The position numbers and the translations under genes were made by a program. The notes beneath the pieces were generated by a model. The model saw nothing but the letters and a program-made list of their open reading frames with translations. It did not search any database and was not told where the DNA came from. This document shows, piece by piece, positions 1 to 11,413 of a DNA stretch of 64,000 bases. The first letter of the stretch is position 1, and every line of letters begins with the position of its first letter. The stretch is from Ashinkailepas kermadecensis (Eukaryota > Arthropoda > Thecostraca > Neolepadidae). The DNA lies in NCBI GenBank assembly GCA_034440615.1, contig JAOTOM010004867.1:372001-436000 (forward strand), given 5' to 3'.

Positions 1-519
1 ATCTGCATTCCACGACACACCAAGATTCGCTAAGTCGCATACGGCGTGCCAGCTCGTACCAAGCCGTTCAGGCCATGCGGAGTTGCAACAAGCACCAGGC
101 TGCCATGGCTTGCTATAGCTGGGTACACCTGCATGTGCGTGACACGTAGCTCCATACCACGACACACACGGCACACGCGGCGCTGCCACGGCAAACATTA
201 GCATGCACTATCTAGTGCTGCTCAGACGTCGGTGATGGTGGGTGTGGGTGAACCTGCCGACAGCCGCCACGCCTGCGGCACGCGCCGCCGCGACCTTGGC
301 GGCAGTGGGTGAGCGGAGGAAGGCAGCGGCGCCCGCACACCGGCAGGCCGCCGGAACCGATGAGTCAGTGGGCCTGGTATGCCGCCAACACGGCCGGCAT
401 CGGCGCCAGCCGCATGCGACATGAAAGTCGCGCCATCTCGACTGGTCGCCGCCGTGTGGACTGCACTCCCGACATGACTAAGCATGACGTGCGCGTGCTG
501 GAGCCAGGCGCCGGCCAGC
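1..519. other. GC-rich stretch, no gene recognised
   Basis: GC-rich, CpG-containing sequence leading into the first minisatellite. Short open frames exist on both strands but none has a recognisable domain or start context. I see no RNA gene or mobile-element end here. Confidence 0.4.
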
Positions 520-1855
520 GCGGCTGCGGCCCGTCCGAACTCTATCTGAGACAGATCGGACGCTTCGTACACCATACCATTACCGGCACGGAGCCAGCGC
601 TGCTCTGTCCTGCTGTCAGCGGCTCTGTGGTTGTGGGTCTGTGGTTCTGTCTGTGGCTCTGCGGTTGTGGGTCTGTGGTTCTGTCTGTGGCTCTGTGGTT
701 GTGGGTCTGTGGTTCTGTCTGTGGCTCTGTGGTTCTGCTGTCTGTGGTTCTGTCTGTGGCTCTGTGGTTCTGACGCGGCTGCGGCCCGTCCGAACTCTAT
801 CTGAGACAGATCGGACGCTTCGTACACCATACCATTACCGGCACGGAGCCAGCGCTGCTCTGTCCTGCTGTCGGCGGCTATCTGAGACAGATCGGACGCT
901 TCGTACACCATACCATTACCGGCACGGAGCCAGCGCTCCTCTGTCCTGCTGTCGGCGGCTATCTGAGACAGATCGGACGCTTCGTACACCATACCATTAC
1001 CGGCACGGAGCCAGCGCTCCTCTGTCCTGCTGTCGGCGGCTATCTGAGACAGATCGGACGCTTCGTACACCATACCATTACCGGCACGGAGCCAGCGCTG
1101 CTCTGTCCTGCTGTCGGCGGCTATCTGAGACAGATCGGACGCTTCGTACACCATACCATTACCGGCACGGAGCCAGCGCTGCTCTGTCCTGCTGTCGGCG
1201 GCTATCTGAGACAGATCGGACGCTTCGTACACCATACCATTACCGGCACGGAGCCAGCGCTGCTCTGTCCTGCTGTCGGCGGCTATCTGAGACAGATCGG
1301 ACGCTTCGTACACCATACCATTACCGGCACGGAGCCAGCGCTGCTCTGTCCTGCTGTCGGCGGCTCTGTGGTTGTGGGTCTGTGGTTCTGTCTGTGGCTC
1401 TGCGGTTGTGGGTCTGTGGTTCTGTCTGTGGCTCTGCGGTTGAGACAGATCGGACGCTTCGTACACCATACCATTACCGGCACGGAGCCAGCGCTGCTCT
1501 GTCCTGCTGTCGGCGGCTATCTGAGACAGATCGGACGCTTCGTACACCATACCATTACCGGCACGGAGCCAGCGCTCCTCTGTCCTGCTGTCGGCGGCTA
1601 TCTGAGACAGATCGGACGCTTCGTACACCATACCATTACCGGCACGGAGCCAGCGCTCCTCTGTCCTGCTGTCGGCGGCTCTGTGGTTGTGGGTCTGTGG
1701 TTCTGTCTGTGGCTCTGCGGTTGTGGGTCTGTGGTTCTGTCTGTGGCTCTGTGGTTGTGGGTCTGCGGTTCTGTGGTTGTGGGTCTGTGGCTGTGGCTGT
1801 GATTATGCTGTCTGTGGCTCAGTGGTTGTGGGTTTGTGACTCTGTCTGGCTAGAC
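520..1855. repeat. Composite minisatellite, 81-bp unit with a ~38-bp TGTGG-rich sub-repeat
   Basis: About 11 copies of an 81-bp unit, recognisable by CTATCTGAGACAGATCGG, start near 542, 798, 878, 959, 1040, 1121, 1202, 1283, 1440, 1517 and 1598. Blocks of a second motif (TCTGTGGTTCTGTCTGTGG and variants, ~38 bp) interrupt them at about 612-773, 1364-1441 and 1679-1855. The edge of the first block is repeated at about 776-800, so whole blocks have been duplicated as higher-order units. Because 81 is 27 codons, open frames of several hundred codons cross the array on both strands. They carry no domain and are not called as genes. Confidence 0.95.
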
Positions 1856-2544
1856 ATGCTGAGGTAGATAGGTAGTAGATTGGTATTGGTAGGTGGGTAG
1901 GATGTCGGTAAATAGTTTCTTTATAATTTAGGATATAGTATTGGGTAAGGTGTTGAGTATCTGTTTGTCCAGGCTTATAGTATCCTCCATTTACAGGCTT
2001 AGCTCAAATGGACCCCTAGGGCTCTTATTAAGCCTGAACACTTTATGACTGTATGGTGTCGATTGTGACGTATTAATAGTCAACCAATAATCAGCGCGTT
2101 GTGCAATAGTCAATCCATGGTGGCGTGATTAGGTGACGAACTAGTAGTGCGGTGAGTGCATCTGGAGTCCCGGCGGTGAATTCCCGTCCGACTCTGAACC
2201 ACATATTCCCGCTGATCCATTTACTCAAGGTGGACAAAGCATGGTTTGAAATGTCGAAACTAATTATCCTAATACTACTAACAGCATAATTGCTTGCAGC
2301 GTGAAATGACAGCTTCATTTCAAAATAACTGAACTTGCACGGTGCACAATAACTGGAGTGAAGTTGAACGGCACCCGTGTGATGCGGAGCTGGCAGCGTT
2401 CCCGTACGGTCGTCCGCCCAGTACCGCAGAAACTCCTTCTGTCCGTCTGTGAGCGTGTTGATTGCGTGTCATTTCGTTTGATAAACGCGCGATTGTAGAC
2501 TGGGTGTGTAAAAACATCAACACAACAGCCAGCAACACCTCACA
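1856..2544. other. Unassigned single-copy-looking DNA
   Basis: About 690 bp of mixed, AT-richer sequence between two minisatellites. Open frames are short (75-145 codons) and show no domain or biased codon use. Nothing supportable is seen. Confidence 0.4.
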
Positions 2545-2680
2545 GCTGAAGCGGTGGTGACTCGTGGCAGTTCCATGCCAGTGACTGCTGAAGCGGTGGT
2601 GACTCGTGGCAGTTCCATGCCAGTGACTGCTGAAGCGGTGGTGACTCGTGGCAGTTCCATGCCAGTGACTGCTGAAGCGT
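2545..2680. repeat. 42-bp tandem repeat, three copies
   Basis: Three near-identical 42-bp copies in a row, each starting GCTGAAGCGGTGGTGACTCG. The identity suggests recent or continuing amplification. Confidence 0.9.
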
Positions 2681-2862
2681 GCTTCGATCGTGGAATCCTG
2701 GGAGGCAGACTGAGAAAGCAACAGCTGGCTCTGCCCATCAGCACTGATATGCGACATCGACCATCATACATCTGCAACTAGCAGCATCATCGATCGTTTA
2801 TGTTCGCTGATGCTGTGTCAGCCGTGCCGCGCACGGTGGCACTGGTCCGGAACCGTGACGAA

Positions 2863-4178
2863 CCGGGGGCAGACCGGCACCGGTCCGGACACGTGGTGTC
2901 AGCCACAGACTGGCACCGGCCCGGACCCGTGGCGAGCCGGGGGCAGACCGGCACCGGCCCGGACCCGTGGCGAGCCGGGGGCAGACCGGCACCGGCCCGT
3001 ACCCGTGGTGTCAGCCACAGACTGGCACCGGCCCGGACCCGTGGTGTCAGCCACAGACCGGCACCGGCCCGTACCCGTGGCGAGCCGGGGGCAGACTGGC
3101 ACCGGCCCGGACCCGTGGTGTCAGCCACAGACCGGCACCGGCCCGTACCCGTGGCGAGCCGGGGGCAGACCGGCACCGGCCCGTACCCGTGGCGAGCCGG
3201 GGGCAGACCGGCACCGGTCCGGACCCGTGGCGAGCCGGGGGCAGACCGGCACCGGTCCGGACCCGTGGCGAGCCGGGGCAGACCGGCACCGGCCCGGACC
3301 CGTGGCGAGCCGGGGCAGACCGGCACCGGTCCGGACCCGTGGCGAGCCGGGGGCAGACCGGCACCGGCCCGGACCCGTGGGGTCAGCCACAGACTGGCAC
3401 CGGCCCGTACCCGTGGTGAGCCGGGGGCAGACCGGCACCGGTCCGGACCCGTGGCGAGCCGGGGGCAGACCGGCACCGGTCCGGACCCGTGGCGAGCCGG
3501 GGGCAGACCGGCACCGGTCCGGACCCGTGGCGAGCCGGGGGCAGACCGGCACCGGCCCGGACCCGTGGCGAGCCGGGGGCAGACCGGCACCGGTCCGGAC
3601 CCGTGGCGAGCCGGGGGCAGACCGGCACCGGTCCGGACCCGTGGCGAGCCGGAGGCAGACCGGCACCGGCCCGTACCCGTGGCGAGCCGGGGGCAGACCG
3701 GCACCGGTCCGGACCTGTGTCGAGCCGGGGGCAGACCGGCACCGGCCCGGACCTGTGTCGAGCCGGGGGCAGACCGGCACCGGCCCGGACCCGTGGCGAG
3801 CCGGGGGCAGACCGGCACCGGTCCGGACCCGTGGCGAGCCGGGGCAGACCGGCACCGGCCCGGACCCGTGGTGTCAGCCACAGACTGGCACCGGCCCGTA
3901 CCCGTGGCGAGCCGGGGGCAGACCGGCACCGGCCCGGACCCGTGGTGTCAGCCACAGACCGGCACCGGCCCGTACCCGTGGCGAGCCGGGGGCAGACCGG
4001 CACCGGCCCGGACCCGTGGCGAGCCCGGGGGCAGACCGGCACCGGCCCGGACCCGTGGCGAGCCGGGGGCAGACCGGCACCGGCCCGGACCCGTGGCGAG
4101 CCGGGGGCAGACCGGCACCGGCCCGGACCCGTGGCGAGCCCGGGGGCAAACCGGCACCGGCCCGGACCCGTGTCGTCA
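2863..4178. repeat. 38-bp GC-rich minisatellite, about 34 copies
   Basis: A 38-bp unit containing GACCGGCACCGG, CCCGGACCCGTGG and GAGCCGGGGGCAGAC repeats about 34 times. Two variant classes alternate irregularly: a GAGCCGGGGG form and a TGTCAGCCACAGAC form. Positions CCCGGA/TCCGGA/CCCGTA also vary between copies, which is typical of unequal exchange or slippage. Very long open frames cross it on both strands but encode only a low-complexity repeated peptide. I do not call them as genes. Confidence 0.95.
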
Positions 4179-4205
4179 GCTACTATGCGCAGTACCTGCC
4201 ACCGC

Positions 4206-5015
4206 CACTGTTGGGCCACACCACCCTACCTCGCCACCCCAGACACCTGACAGTGGCGGTCAGAGACGGCGCCGCTGCTGCTACCACAGCTGTTGGGCCA
4301 CACCACCCTACCTCGCCACCCCAGACATCTGACAGTGGCGGTCAGAGACGGCGCCGCTGCTGCTACCACAGCTGTTGGGCCACACCACCCTACCTCGCCA
4401 CCCCAGACACCTGACAGTGGCGGTCAGAGACGGCGCCGCTGCTGCTACCACAGCTGTTGGGCCACACCACCCTACCTCGCCACCCCAGACATCTGACAGT
4501 GGCGGTCAGAGACGGCGCCGCTGCTGCTACCACAGCTGTTGGGCCACACCACCCTACCTCGCCACCCCAGACACCTGACAGTGGCGGTCGGAGACGGCGC
4601 CGGTGCTGCTACCACAGCTGTTGGGCCACACCACCCTACCTCGCCACCCCAGACACCTGACAGTGGCAGTCAGAGACGGCGCCGGTGCTGCTACCACAGC
4701 TGTTGGGCCACACCACCCTACCTCGCCACCCCAGACACCTGACAGTGGCGGTCAGAGACGGCGCCGGTGCTGCTACCACAGCTGCTGGGCCACACCACCG
4801 GACCTCGCCACCCCAGACATCTGACAGTGGAGGTCAGAGACGGCGCCGCTGCTGTTACCACAGCTGTTGGGCCACACCACCCCACCTCGCCACCCCAGAC
4901 ACCTGACAGTGGCGGTCAGAGACGGCACCGGTGCTGCTACCACAGCTGTTGGGCCACACCACCTTACCTCGCCACCACAGACATCTGACAGTGGCGGTCA
5001 GAGTCGGCGCCGCTG
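4206..5015. repeat. 82-bp minisatellite, about 10 copies
   Basis: Ten copies of an 82-bp unit (start CTGTTGGGCCACACCACC, later CAGTGGCGGTCAGAGACGG). Copies alternate between ACACCTGACAG and ACATCTGACAG forms, suggesting a two-unit higher-order pattern in part of the array. It follows the 38-bp array after only ~30 bp. Confidence 0.93.
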
Positions 5016-5149
5016 ACTAATGACTGGCATACTATGCTGATCAGCCGTCACAACCATCCAGTCAATTAAGCCGAAACTACCTGAATTGCGCACCGAAGTA
5101 GATGATGCATACGGCTTTCATGTGCTGGGCTGTGTGAGGCTTGGTTGTA

Positions 5150-5584
5150 TACCAATGTCCCTGACCTCATTTCGAATGTACCCAGTGTTAAAGTATACCG
5201 TGCAGGCGGACCAATGACCAGTAAGCTGACAAGTTGTTGCCGTGGCTATTATAGCACGTGATTCGCTAAATGGCACAGTTTTTCCAACGTTGAAAACCGG
5301 AACACGAGCAACAATCAAACTTGAAAATAATCTGGGCCGCAATTGGATATGGTAAAGAGCGGCTGATATTCCCGTCCGCCTACCAGCACCCGAGCAACAC
5401 TGTTCACCAGTTGGCAGCCGATGTGGATAATCTGGGCGCGAGCGTCCAGAGCATGATTGCTGCGCTCCCGCATAAGGCAGTCATTTTGGCCGGTAACTTC
5501 AACTCAGACTTACTTAGAAATGAACCAAGATCTGGCGCAGTAGTGCGTACTGTCATTAATCCGAACGGACTAACCGCTCGTTAA
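5150..5584 (+). pseudogene. Non-LTR retrotransposon endonuclease (EEP-type) fragment, frameshifted
   Basis: Two plus-strand reading frames carry the pieces. Around 5240-5335 one frame reads like the middle of an apurinic endonuclease-like domain. From about 5360 another frame continues through a PSAYQHPSNT segment to VILAGNFNSDLL at about 5481-5518. In this family the last motif is normally a GDFN core; here the catalytic Asp position reads Asn. Known family role: this domain nicks target DNA for target-primed reverse transcription in I/Jockey-group elements. Here it is a 5'- and 3'-truncated relic with a frame change and in-frame stops, and no RT follows it. Assignment to a clade is not possible from this fragment. 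Confidence 0.6.
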
Positions 5585-5704
5585 TGCCACGATACCAGCA
5601 TACCTGCCAACTAGCTCGCTACTTCATGTCATAGCGATGAGTCATACGGAGTGTGCCAGGCGCGCTGGCGTCACTCGATACCAATGTGCAGGGCAGTGGT
5701 GTAC

Positions 5705-7440
5705 CGAAGGGGCTAAAGGGGCCATGGCCCTCCTGAGAGGTTGTGGGGCCCCCAAGAACCGCCCCGGGGTTCGGAAAAATTGCGCCAGGTGGCATGAAAA
5801 TCCAACTGGGGCCCCTGAAAATAACATGGGGGCCCAAAAGTCAAATAGAGGCCCCTAAAAATTAGGCTGGGCCCCCCGAAATCGCACCAAGATCCCGATT
5901 GGGGCCACCAAAATCGCACTTGGGCCCCTAAAATCACATTTGGGCTCCAAAAAGCTGCGCAGGGCCCCCTGAAAATGACGCTGATACCCAAAAGATAGCA
6001 TGGGCCCCATAAGATCACATTGGAGTCCCAAAAAGCCGCACAAGGGCCCCAAAAATCCCCACAGGGCCCCTAAAAGCCACACAGGGGCCCCTGGAAGCGA
6101 CGCTGGGCCCAAAAAAATCCCACTGGGGCCCCTAAAAACCACATTGGTGCCCCAAAAAGTCGCGCAGGGACCCCGGGAAATGATACTTGGACCCCAAAGA
6201 TTGCACGGGGTCCCTAAAAATTACATTGGGGCCCAAAAATCCGCAAAGGGGCCCTCAAAACGACGATGGGGGCCCAAAAAGTCCCAAAGGGCCCCTAAAA
6301 ATGACGCTGGGTCCCCCAAATCGCACCAAGGCCCCTGAAGATCACATTGGGGCCCCATAAATCGCACTGGGCCCCTACAAATCACATTGGGGCCCCAAAA
6401 AGCCGCGCAGGGTCCACTGAAAATGACGCTGGGGCCCCAAAGATAGCACGGGGCCCTTAAAAATCAGATTGGGGACCCTAAAAAGTCGCACAGGGGTCCC
6501 TGAAAATGATACTGTGGCCCCAAAAATCACACCAAAGCCCTGAAAATCACATTGGGGCCCCAAAAAACGTTCTGGTGCCCATAAAAATGACACGGGGGCT
6601 TCAAAAAGTGGACAGGGGCCCCTGAAAATACCGTTGGAACTCTAAAAAGCGCTCCAAGACCCCTAGAAGTCATATTGGGGGCACAAAAAGTCGCACAAGA
6701 GCCCTGAAAATAACGTTGGGGCCCAACAAATCCTACCAAGGCCCCTGAAAATCACATTGGGCCCAAAAAAAACCGTCCCGGGGCCCCTAAAAATGATGTT
6801 GGGTCTCCAAAAAATGTGACTGGTGCCCCTGAAAATACCGCTAGGACCAGAAAAAGAAGTCGCGCCGTGGCCCCCGAAAATCACGCTGGTGCCACAAAAT
6901 GTCGGGGCGGGCCCCCTGGCAATCACGCTCGGGGCCCAAGAAGTCTTGCCGAGGCCCCTGAAAATGACGCTGGGGGCCAAAATGTCGTGCCAGGGTTCAA
7001 GAAAATCACGACGAGGGCTCCAAGAGATCGGACCGTGACCCCTGAAAATCACTCTGAGCCTGGGGATATCAAAAAGTCTCGCCCGGTTCCCTGAAAATCA
7101 CGCTATGGGCACGACAGGTCACACCGGGGCCCCAAAAGTATAATCAGGACCACCCAAAAATGAAGCCGGGGCAACGAAGAAAGCAGTCCGGACATAGAAA
7201 ATCACTCTGGGATCCTAGCAATCGCTCCAATAATCTCAAAAAACGTGTTGGGCCCACAAGACGTGTCCTGGCCACCAAAACTCGCGCTAGGGATCCCAAC
7301 AAGTGACCACGGGGCCCAAAAGATCGCACTTAGAGCCAGAAAGTTCGCGCCGCTGCCCTTGAAAATCTCACTGGGGCAAAAAAGTAGCGCCGGAGCCCCA
7401 CAAGTCGCAGCTGGCTTCCCAAAAGTCAATTCCTAACCGG
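5705..7440. repeat. Degenerate ~21-bp satellite, G/C run plus A-tract
   Basis: About 80 degenerate monomers of 20-22 bp follow the pattern GGGGCCCCTAAAAATCACA(C/T)TG. GGGCCC runs alternate with A4-A6 tracts. A 21-bp spacing equals about two helical turns, so A-tracts lie on one face of the helix. Seven-codon periodicity keeps minus-strand frames open (repeats resembling GP-x-x-I-F-R), but these look incidental. Confidence 0.88.
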
Positions 7441-8900
7441 AATGTCACTCGCACCAGGAGCTCGAAGAGCCCAAAACGTACCAGGAGCCCGAAGAATCGT
7501 ACCGGGCCAAAAATATCGTGCAGGAGGCTTACAAAAAATAGAACTCGACCACAAAAAGCACAAGGGTCTATCGAATCGACTCGTGCACCGGGAAATTCAG
7601 AGCAGGTACCGAAAGAAAATCATCCGAAGGGCTACTACGGAGGGTGCCATCAGCTGAAAAAAGAAGATATCCTTGAGCAGCTGCAGTGGCATGCCAAAGA
7701 GGAAAATCCCCCCTCTTCTGAAGGGGCGGGCTCCCAAGAATCGCGACGGGTGCCAAAAAAATCGCGCTGGGACCCCATAAATTCGCGTCTGAGCCGCCAA
7801 ATAATTCGCATAGGGAGCTCTACATAAATGAATACAGCGGGCACAAAAAAAAACTTGCATCAGGCCACCGAAAATTTGCGCCGGGGCCCACCAAAACCGC
7901 GCTGGGGCCCAGCTACGTGCAACGCGCCCCGCGACCTCGTGCCGAGCCCCAAAAATATCGTGCTCGGGAGACAAAATTCCTGTCGGTAGTCCCAAAAATC
8001 CGAGTCCGCGCATCAACTATTCCCCTCTGGCACAGCGTGACTCCAAAAAAATCGCATCGTGACTGAACAAAATCAAGCCCTCCAAAATAAGGAGAGATTC
8101 CGAAAAATAAATTCCCGAGCCAGGAAAATCGCTCCGGAGCCCAAAAGTGCCACCAGATGCCTTCAAAAATCGCGTACGGCGCCGAAAAAGTACCGGAACT
8201 CGACAAATCGCAGCAGGACATGAAAATATGGCGCCAGTGCCCGAAAAATGCGGCTGGGACTCGGACTTTAAGAAATTCAAAAGAAGTCGCCAAAAAATTG
8301 CGTAGAGCCCAGAAATCTGGCTTCGGGTCCCCCCGGAACCAAGCGCCTGGGCCAGAAAAGCTACGACAGGCCCCCCAAAAATTATACCGGTGCTCCCAAA
8401 GTCGTGCTGAGGTCCCACACATGTGCGACCAGGAGCCCCAAATAAACACAGCGGGGTCCTAAGAGCAGAACTGAAGGCCGAAAATGCACCATGGTCCTCC
8501 AAAGCATACCGAGTTTCGCAAAAAGTGGCAAGGCAAGGCAAACATGCGTTGCAGCTTTAATTAAACATACAAGGGGCTCTACAGAAAAAAACGGAGACTC
8601 TCAAGGCGCACCGGGTCCATGAGAACACATGGGGCCACAAAAACAGTCTGGGGACTTCAAAAAGCGACATGGTCCTAAAGAAGGAATAAAAAGACCGGAC
8701 ACTAAATATACACATCGGGGTCTTCGAAAACGCGCTGATACCTCACAAATATCGTCGGTGCACAAAAAAAAAACTAAAAATGAGCCGTGGTCGTGTGCCG
8801 GCGTGTGCCGGCCTCCTAACAAAAATTGACTGCAGCCGTAAAACACATCCGTAGTCGAAGAAAAACACAACTGGTCCAAAAAAGAACACCAATCCAGCGC
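7440..8900. repeat. Diverged continuation of the ~21-bp satellite, shared block with element B
   Basis: Monomers (…CCCAAAAATCGCGC…) are more diverged here than at 5.7-7.4 kb. Their order nevertheless matches, landmark for landmark, the plus strand at 44.9-45.67 kb and the complement of 46.2-47.31 kb. Shared landmarks include GGAGAGATTCC near 8089, CAGATGCCTTCAAAAAT near 8153, CGGACTTTAA near 8263, TCTTCGAAAACGC near 8721 and CGGTGCACAAAAA near 8756. The block therefore spread as a unit and is not an independently grown array. Confidence 0.75.
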
Positions 8901-9097
8901 CTAGGTTCGGTAACCAACCTGGGAGCATATTAAACGAAAGAGATAAGGTGCATCAAAGCTCAGCGGGTCTCCGGGTTTCTTAACCACCAGAAAATGTGGA
9001 AAGAAGAGCACTAATCAACGAATTGAGTAATCGTATTTTCCCAGCGAACCCCTATCCGACACACGTCAAATGTGGAACAAAACTATCATGTGACAGC

Positions 9098-9327
<230 letters not shown>

Positions 9328-9814
9328 GTGCATATGGCTATATAGCCAATGCAGTGACAACCGAAGGAACAGAGGAAGCTTTCCTTTCCCTGGAGAGGGA
9401 AAGGAAAGTTTGTGGGAAAAGAAAGAAAGGTGGTGGGCAAGAAAGAATCGTGACGGGGCTCGAAAAAATTGACCCGAAAAGCGCACCAGGATACGAATAA
9501 ATGAACCCGGGGCCCGAAATATTAAGCATGATCCTGAAAATTCACGGGCGGCACGAAAAAATCGCACTGATGACCCAAGAATCGCGTATAAACTTAGTAA
9601 ATTCATAGGAATCGATGGTGCTGTATAATACTGCTGCATAAGATGCTTGTAGTGTGGGCCCCATCCACTGTAAAATTGAGTGGTGACTAATTATTTTAAT
9701 TAAAAAAATTGTCTCTGTTGAAAAATAGTGGTCTAAATCCGGATTTTTTTTTAATGAGGGCGGTCTGAGCTCTCCAAATTCAACCCAGTGACTTAAATTT
9801 TAGGTACGCCACTG

Positions 9815-10351
9815 CAAAGAAAGAAAAATTCACACTGCATATTTTTTTCTTGAAAAGTTCGAAAGGTATGTGCCTGAATAGACAAACAATTTATTTACAA
9901 CCAAGTGAATCCAGGAATTAAAACATGAGGCATGGTGTACATATGCCTTGCGTCTACATATCCATCTATGCCTACTCAGAGACTGAAAACCGCATGACCC
10001 TACCAAAGTATGCTCCACTTTGTTCTTGCAAACCAATGAACAACAGCCTGCAAGCGCAACGGACTCGCTGGGGAGCTGCTTGGGAGGCTCATCTCGCTGG
10101 GGAGCGGCTTGGGAGGCTCATCTCCCTTGCGCTAAAGTGGCTACTTACAGCAACTATTGGGTCTGATAGATAGCCGACCGACTTTTTATGTCATAATATA
10201 GATATTAATCTACCAACATTTTATCTTAACACTTATTTTAATACAGCTGCTTTTGAAATGGGGGCAGTAATAGACGCAGTCAAATTCAATTATCCATTCC
10301 CATTCACCTTTATAAACAAAATGCGTGGAGAGCAGTAATGATTCGTGTCGC
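9815..10351. other. Unassigned DNA with a 29-bp direct duplication
   Basis: No gene is recognised. The one clear structure is a 29-bp unit (CTCGCTGGGGAG…GGCTCAT) repeated twice in tandem at 10064-10121 with one difference. Confidence 0.6.
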
Positions 10352-11413
10352 CCTCGCCGTCCTGGCTGCATCACGGGCCTAGGAGCGAACCTCGCCGTCC
10401 TGGCTGCATCACGGGCCTAGGAGCGAACCTCGCCGTCCTGGCTGCATCACGGGCCTAGGAGCGAACCTCGCCGTCCTGGCTGCATCACGGGCCTAGGAGC
10501 GAACCTCGCCGTCCTGGCCGCACCACGGGCCTAGGAGCGAACCTCGCCGTCCTGGCTGCATCACGGGCCTAGGAGCGAACCTCGCCGTCCTGGCTGCATC
10601 ACGGGCCTAGGAGCGAACCTCGCCGTCCTGGCCGCATCACGGGCCTAGGAGCGAACCTCGCCGTCCTGGCCGCATCACGGGCCTAGGAGTGAACCTCGCC
10701 GTCCTGGCTGCATCACGGGCCTAGGAGCGAACCTCGCCGTCCTGGCCGCATCACGGGCCTAGGAGCGAACCTCGCCGTCCTGGCTGCATCACGGGCCTAG
10801 GAGCGAACCTCGCCGTCCTGGCCGCATCACGGGCCTAGGAGCGAACCTCGCCGTCCTGGCTGCATCACGGGCCTAGGAGCGAACCTCGCCGTCCTGGCTG
10901 CATCACGGGCCTAGGAGCGAACCTCGCCGTCCTGGCTGCATCACGGGCCAAGGAGCGAACCTCGCCGTCCTGGCTGCATCACGGGCCTAGGAGCGAACCT
11001 CGCCGTCCTGGCTGCATCACGGGCCTAGGAGCGAACCTCGCCGTCCTGGCCGCATCACGGGCCTAGGAGCGAACCTCGCCGTCCTGGCTGCATCACGGGC
11101 CTAGGAGCGAACCTCGCCGTCCTGGCCGCATCACGGGCCTAGGAGCGAACCTCGCCGTCCTGGCTGCATCACGGGCCTAGGAGCGAACCTCGCCGTCCTG
11201 GCTGCATCACGGGCCTAGGAGCGAACCTCGCCGTCCTGGCTGCATCACGGGCCTAGGAGCGAACCTCGCCGTCCTGGCTGCATCACGGGCCTAGGAGCGA
11301 ACCTCGCCGTCCTGGCCGCATCACGGGCCTAGGAGCGAACCTCGCCGTCCTGGCTGCATCACGGGCCTAGGAGCGAACCTCGCCGTCCTGGCTGCATCAC
11401 GGGCCTAGGAGCG
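10352..11413. repeat. 38-bp minisatellite, 28 copies, highly homogeneous
   Basis: 28 copies of a 38-bp unit (CCTCGCCGTCCTGG…GGGCCTAGGAGCGAA). Nearly all variation is one C/T position (GGCTGCATC against GGCCGCATC), with rare single changes near 10516, 10690 and 10951. This homogeneity implies very recent expansion or active homogenisation. Each unit contains the palindrome CCTAGG. The unit length equals that of the unrelated arrays at 2863 and 37014. Confidence 0.97.

Noticed and set aside
222..1867. Open frames of 400+ codons on both strands
   Set aside because: They are products of an 81-bp (27-codon) tandem repeat without stops, with no domain and identical peptide repeats in several frames.
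2787..4414. Arg/Pro/Gly-rich open frames over 500 codons
   Set aside because: Same cause: stop-free GC-rich 38-bp repeat read in all six frames.
5713..7052. Heptapeptide-repeat proteins (GP-x-x-I-F-R type) on the minus strand of the 21-bp array
   Set aside because: 21 bp equals seven codons, so frames stay open by arithmetic; monomers drift with indels and stops and no conserved start exists.
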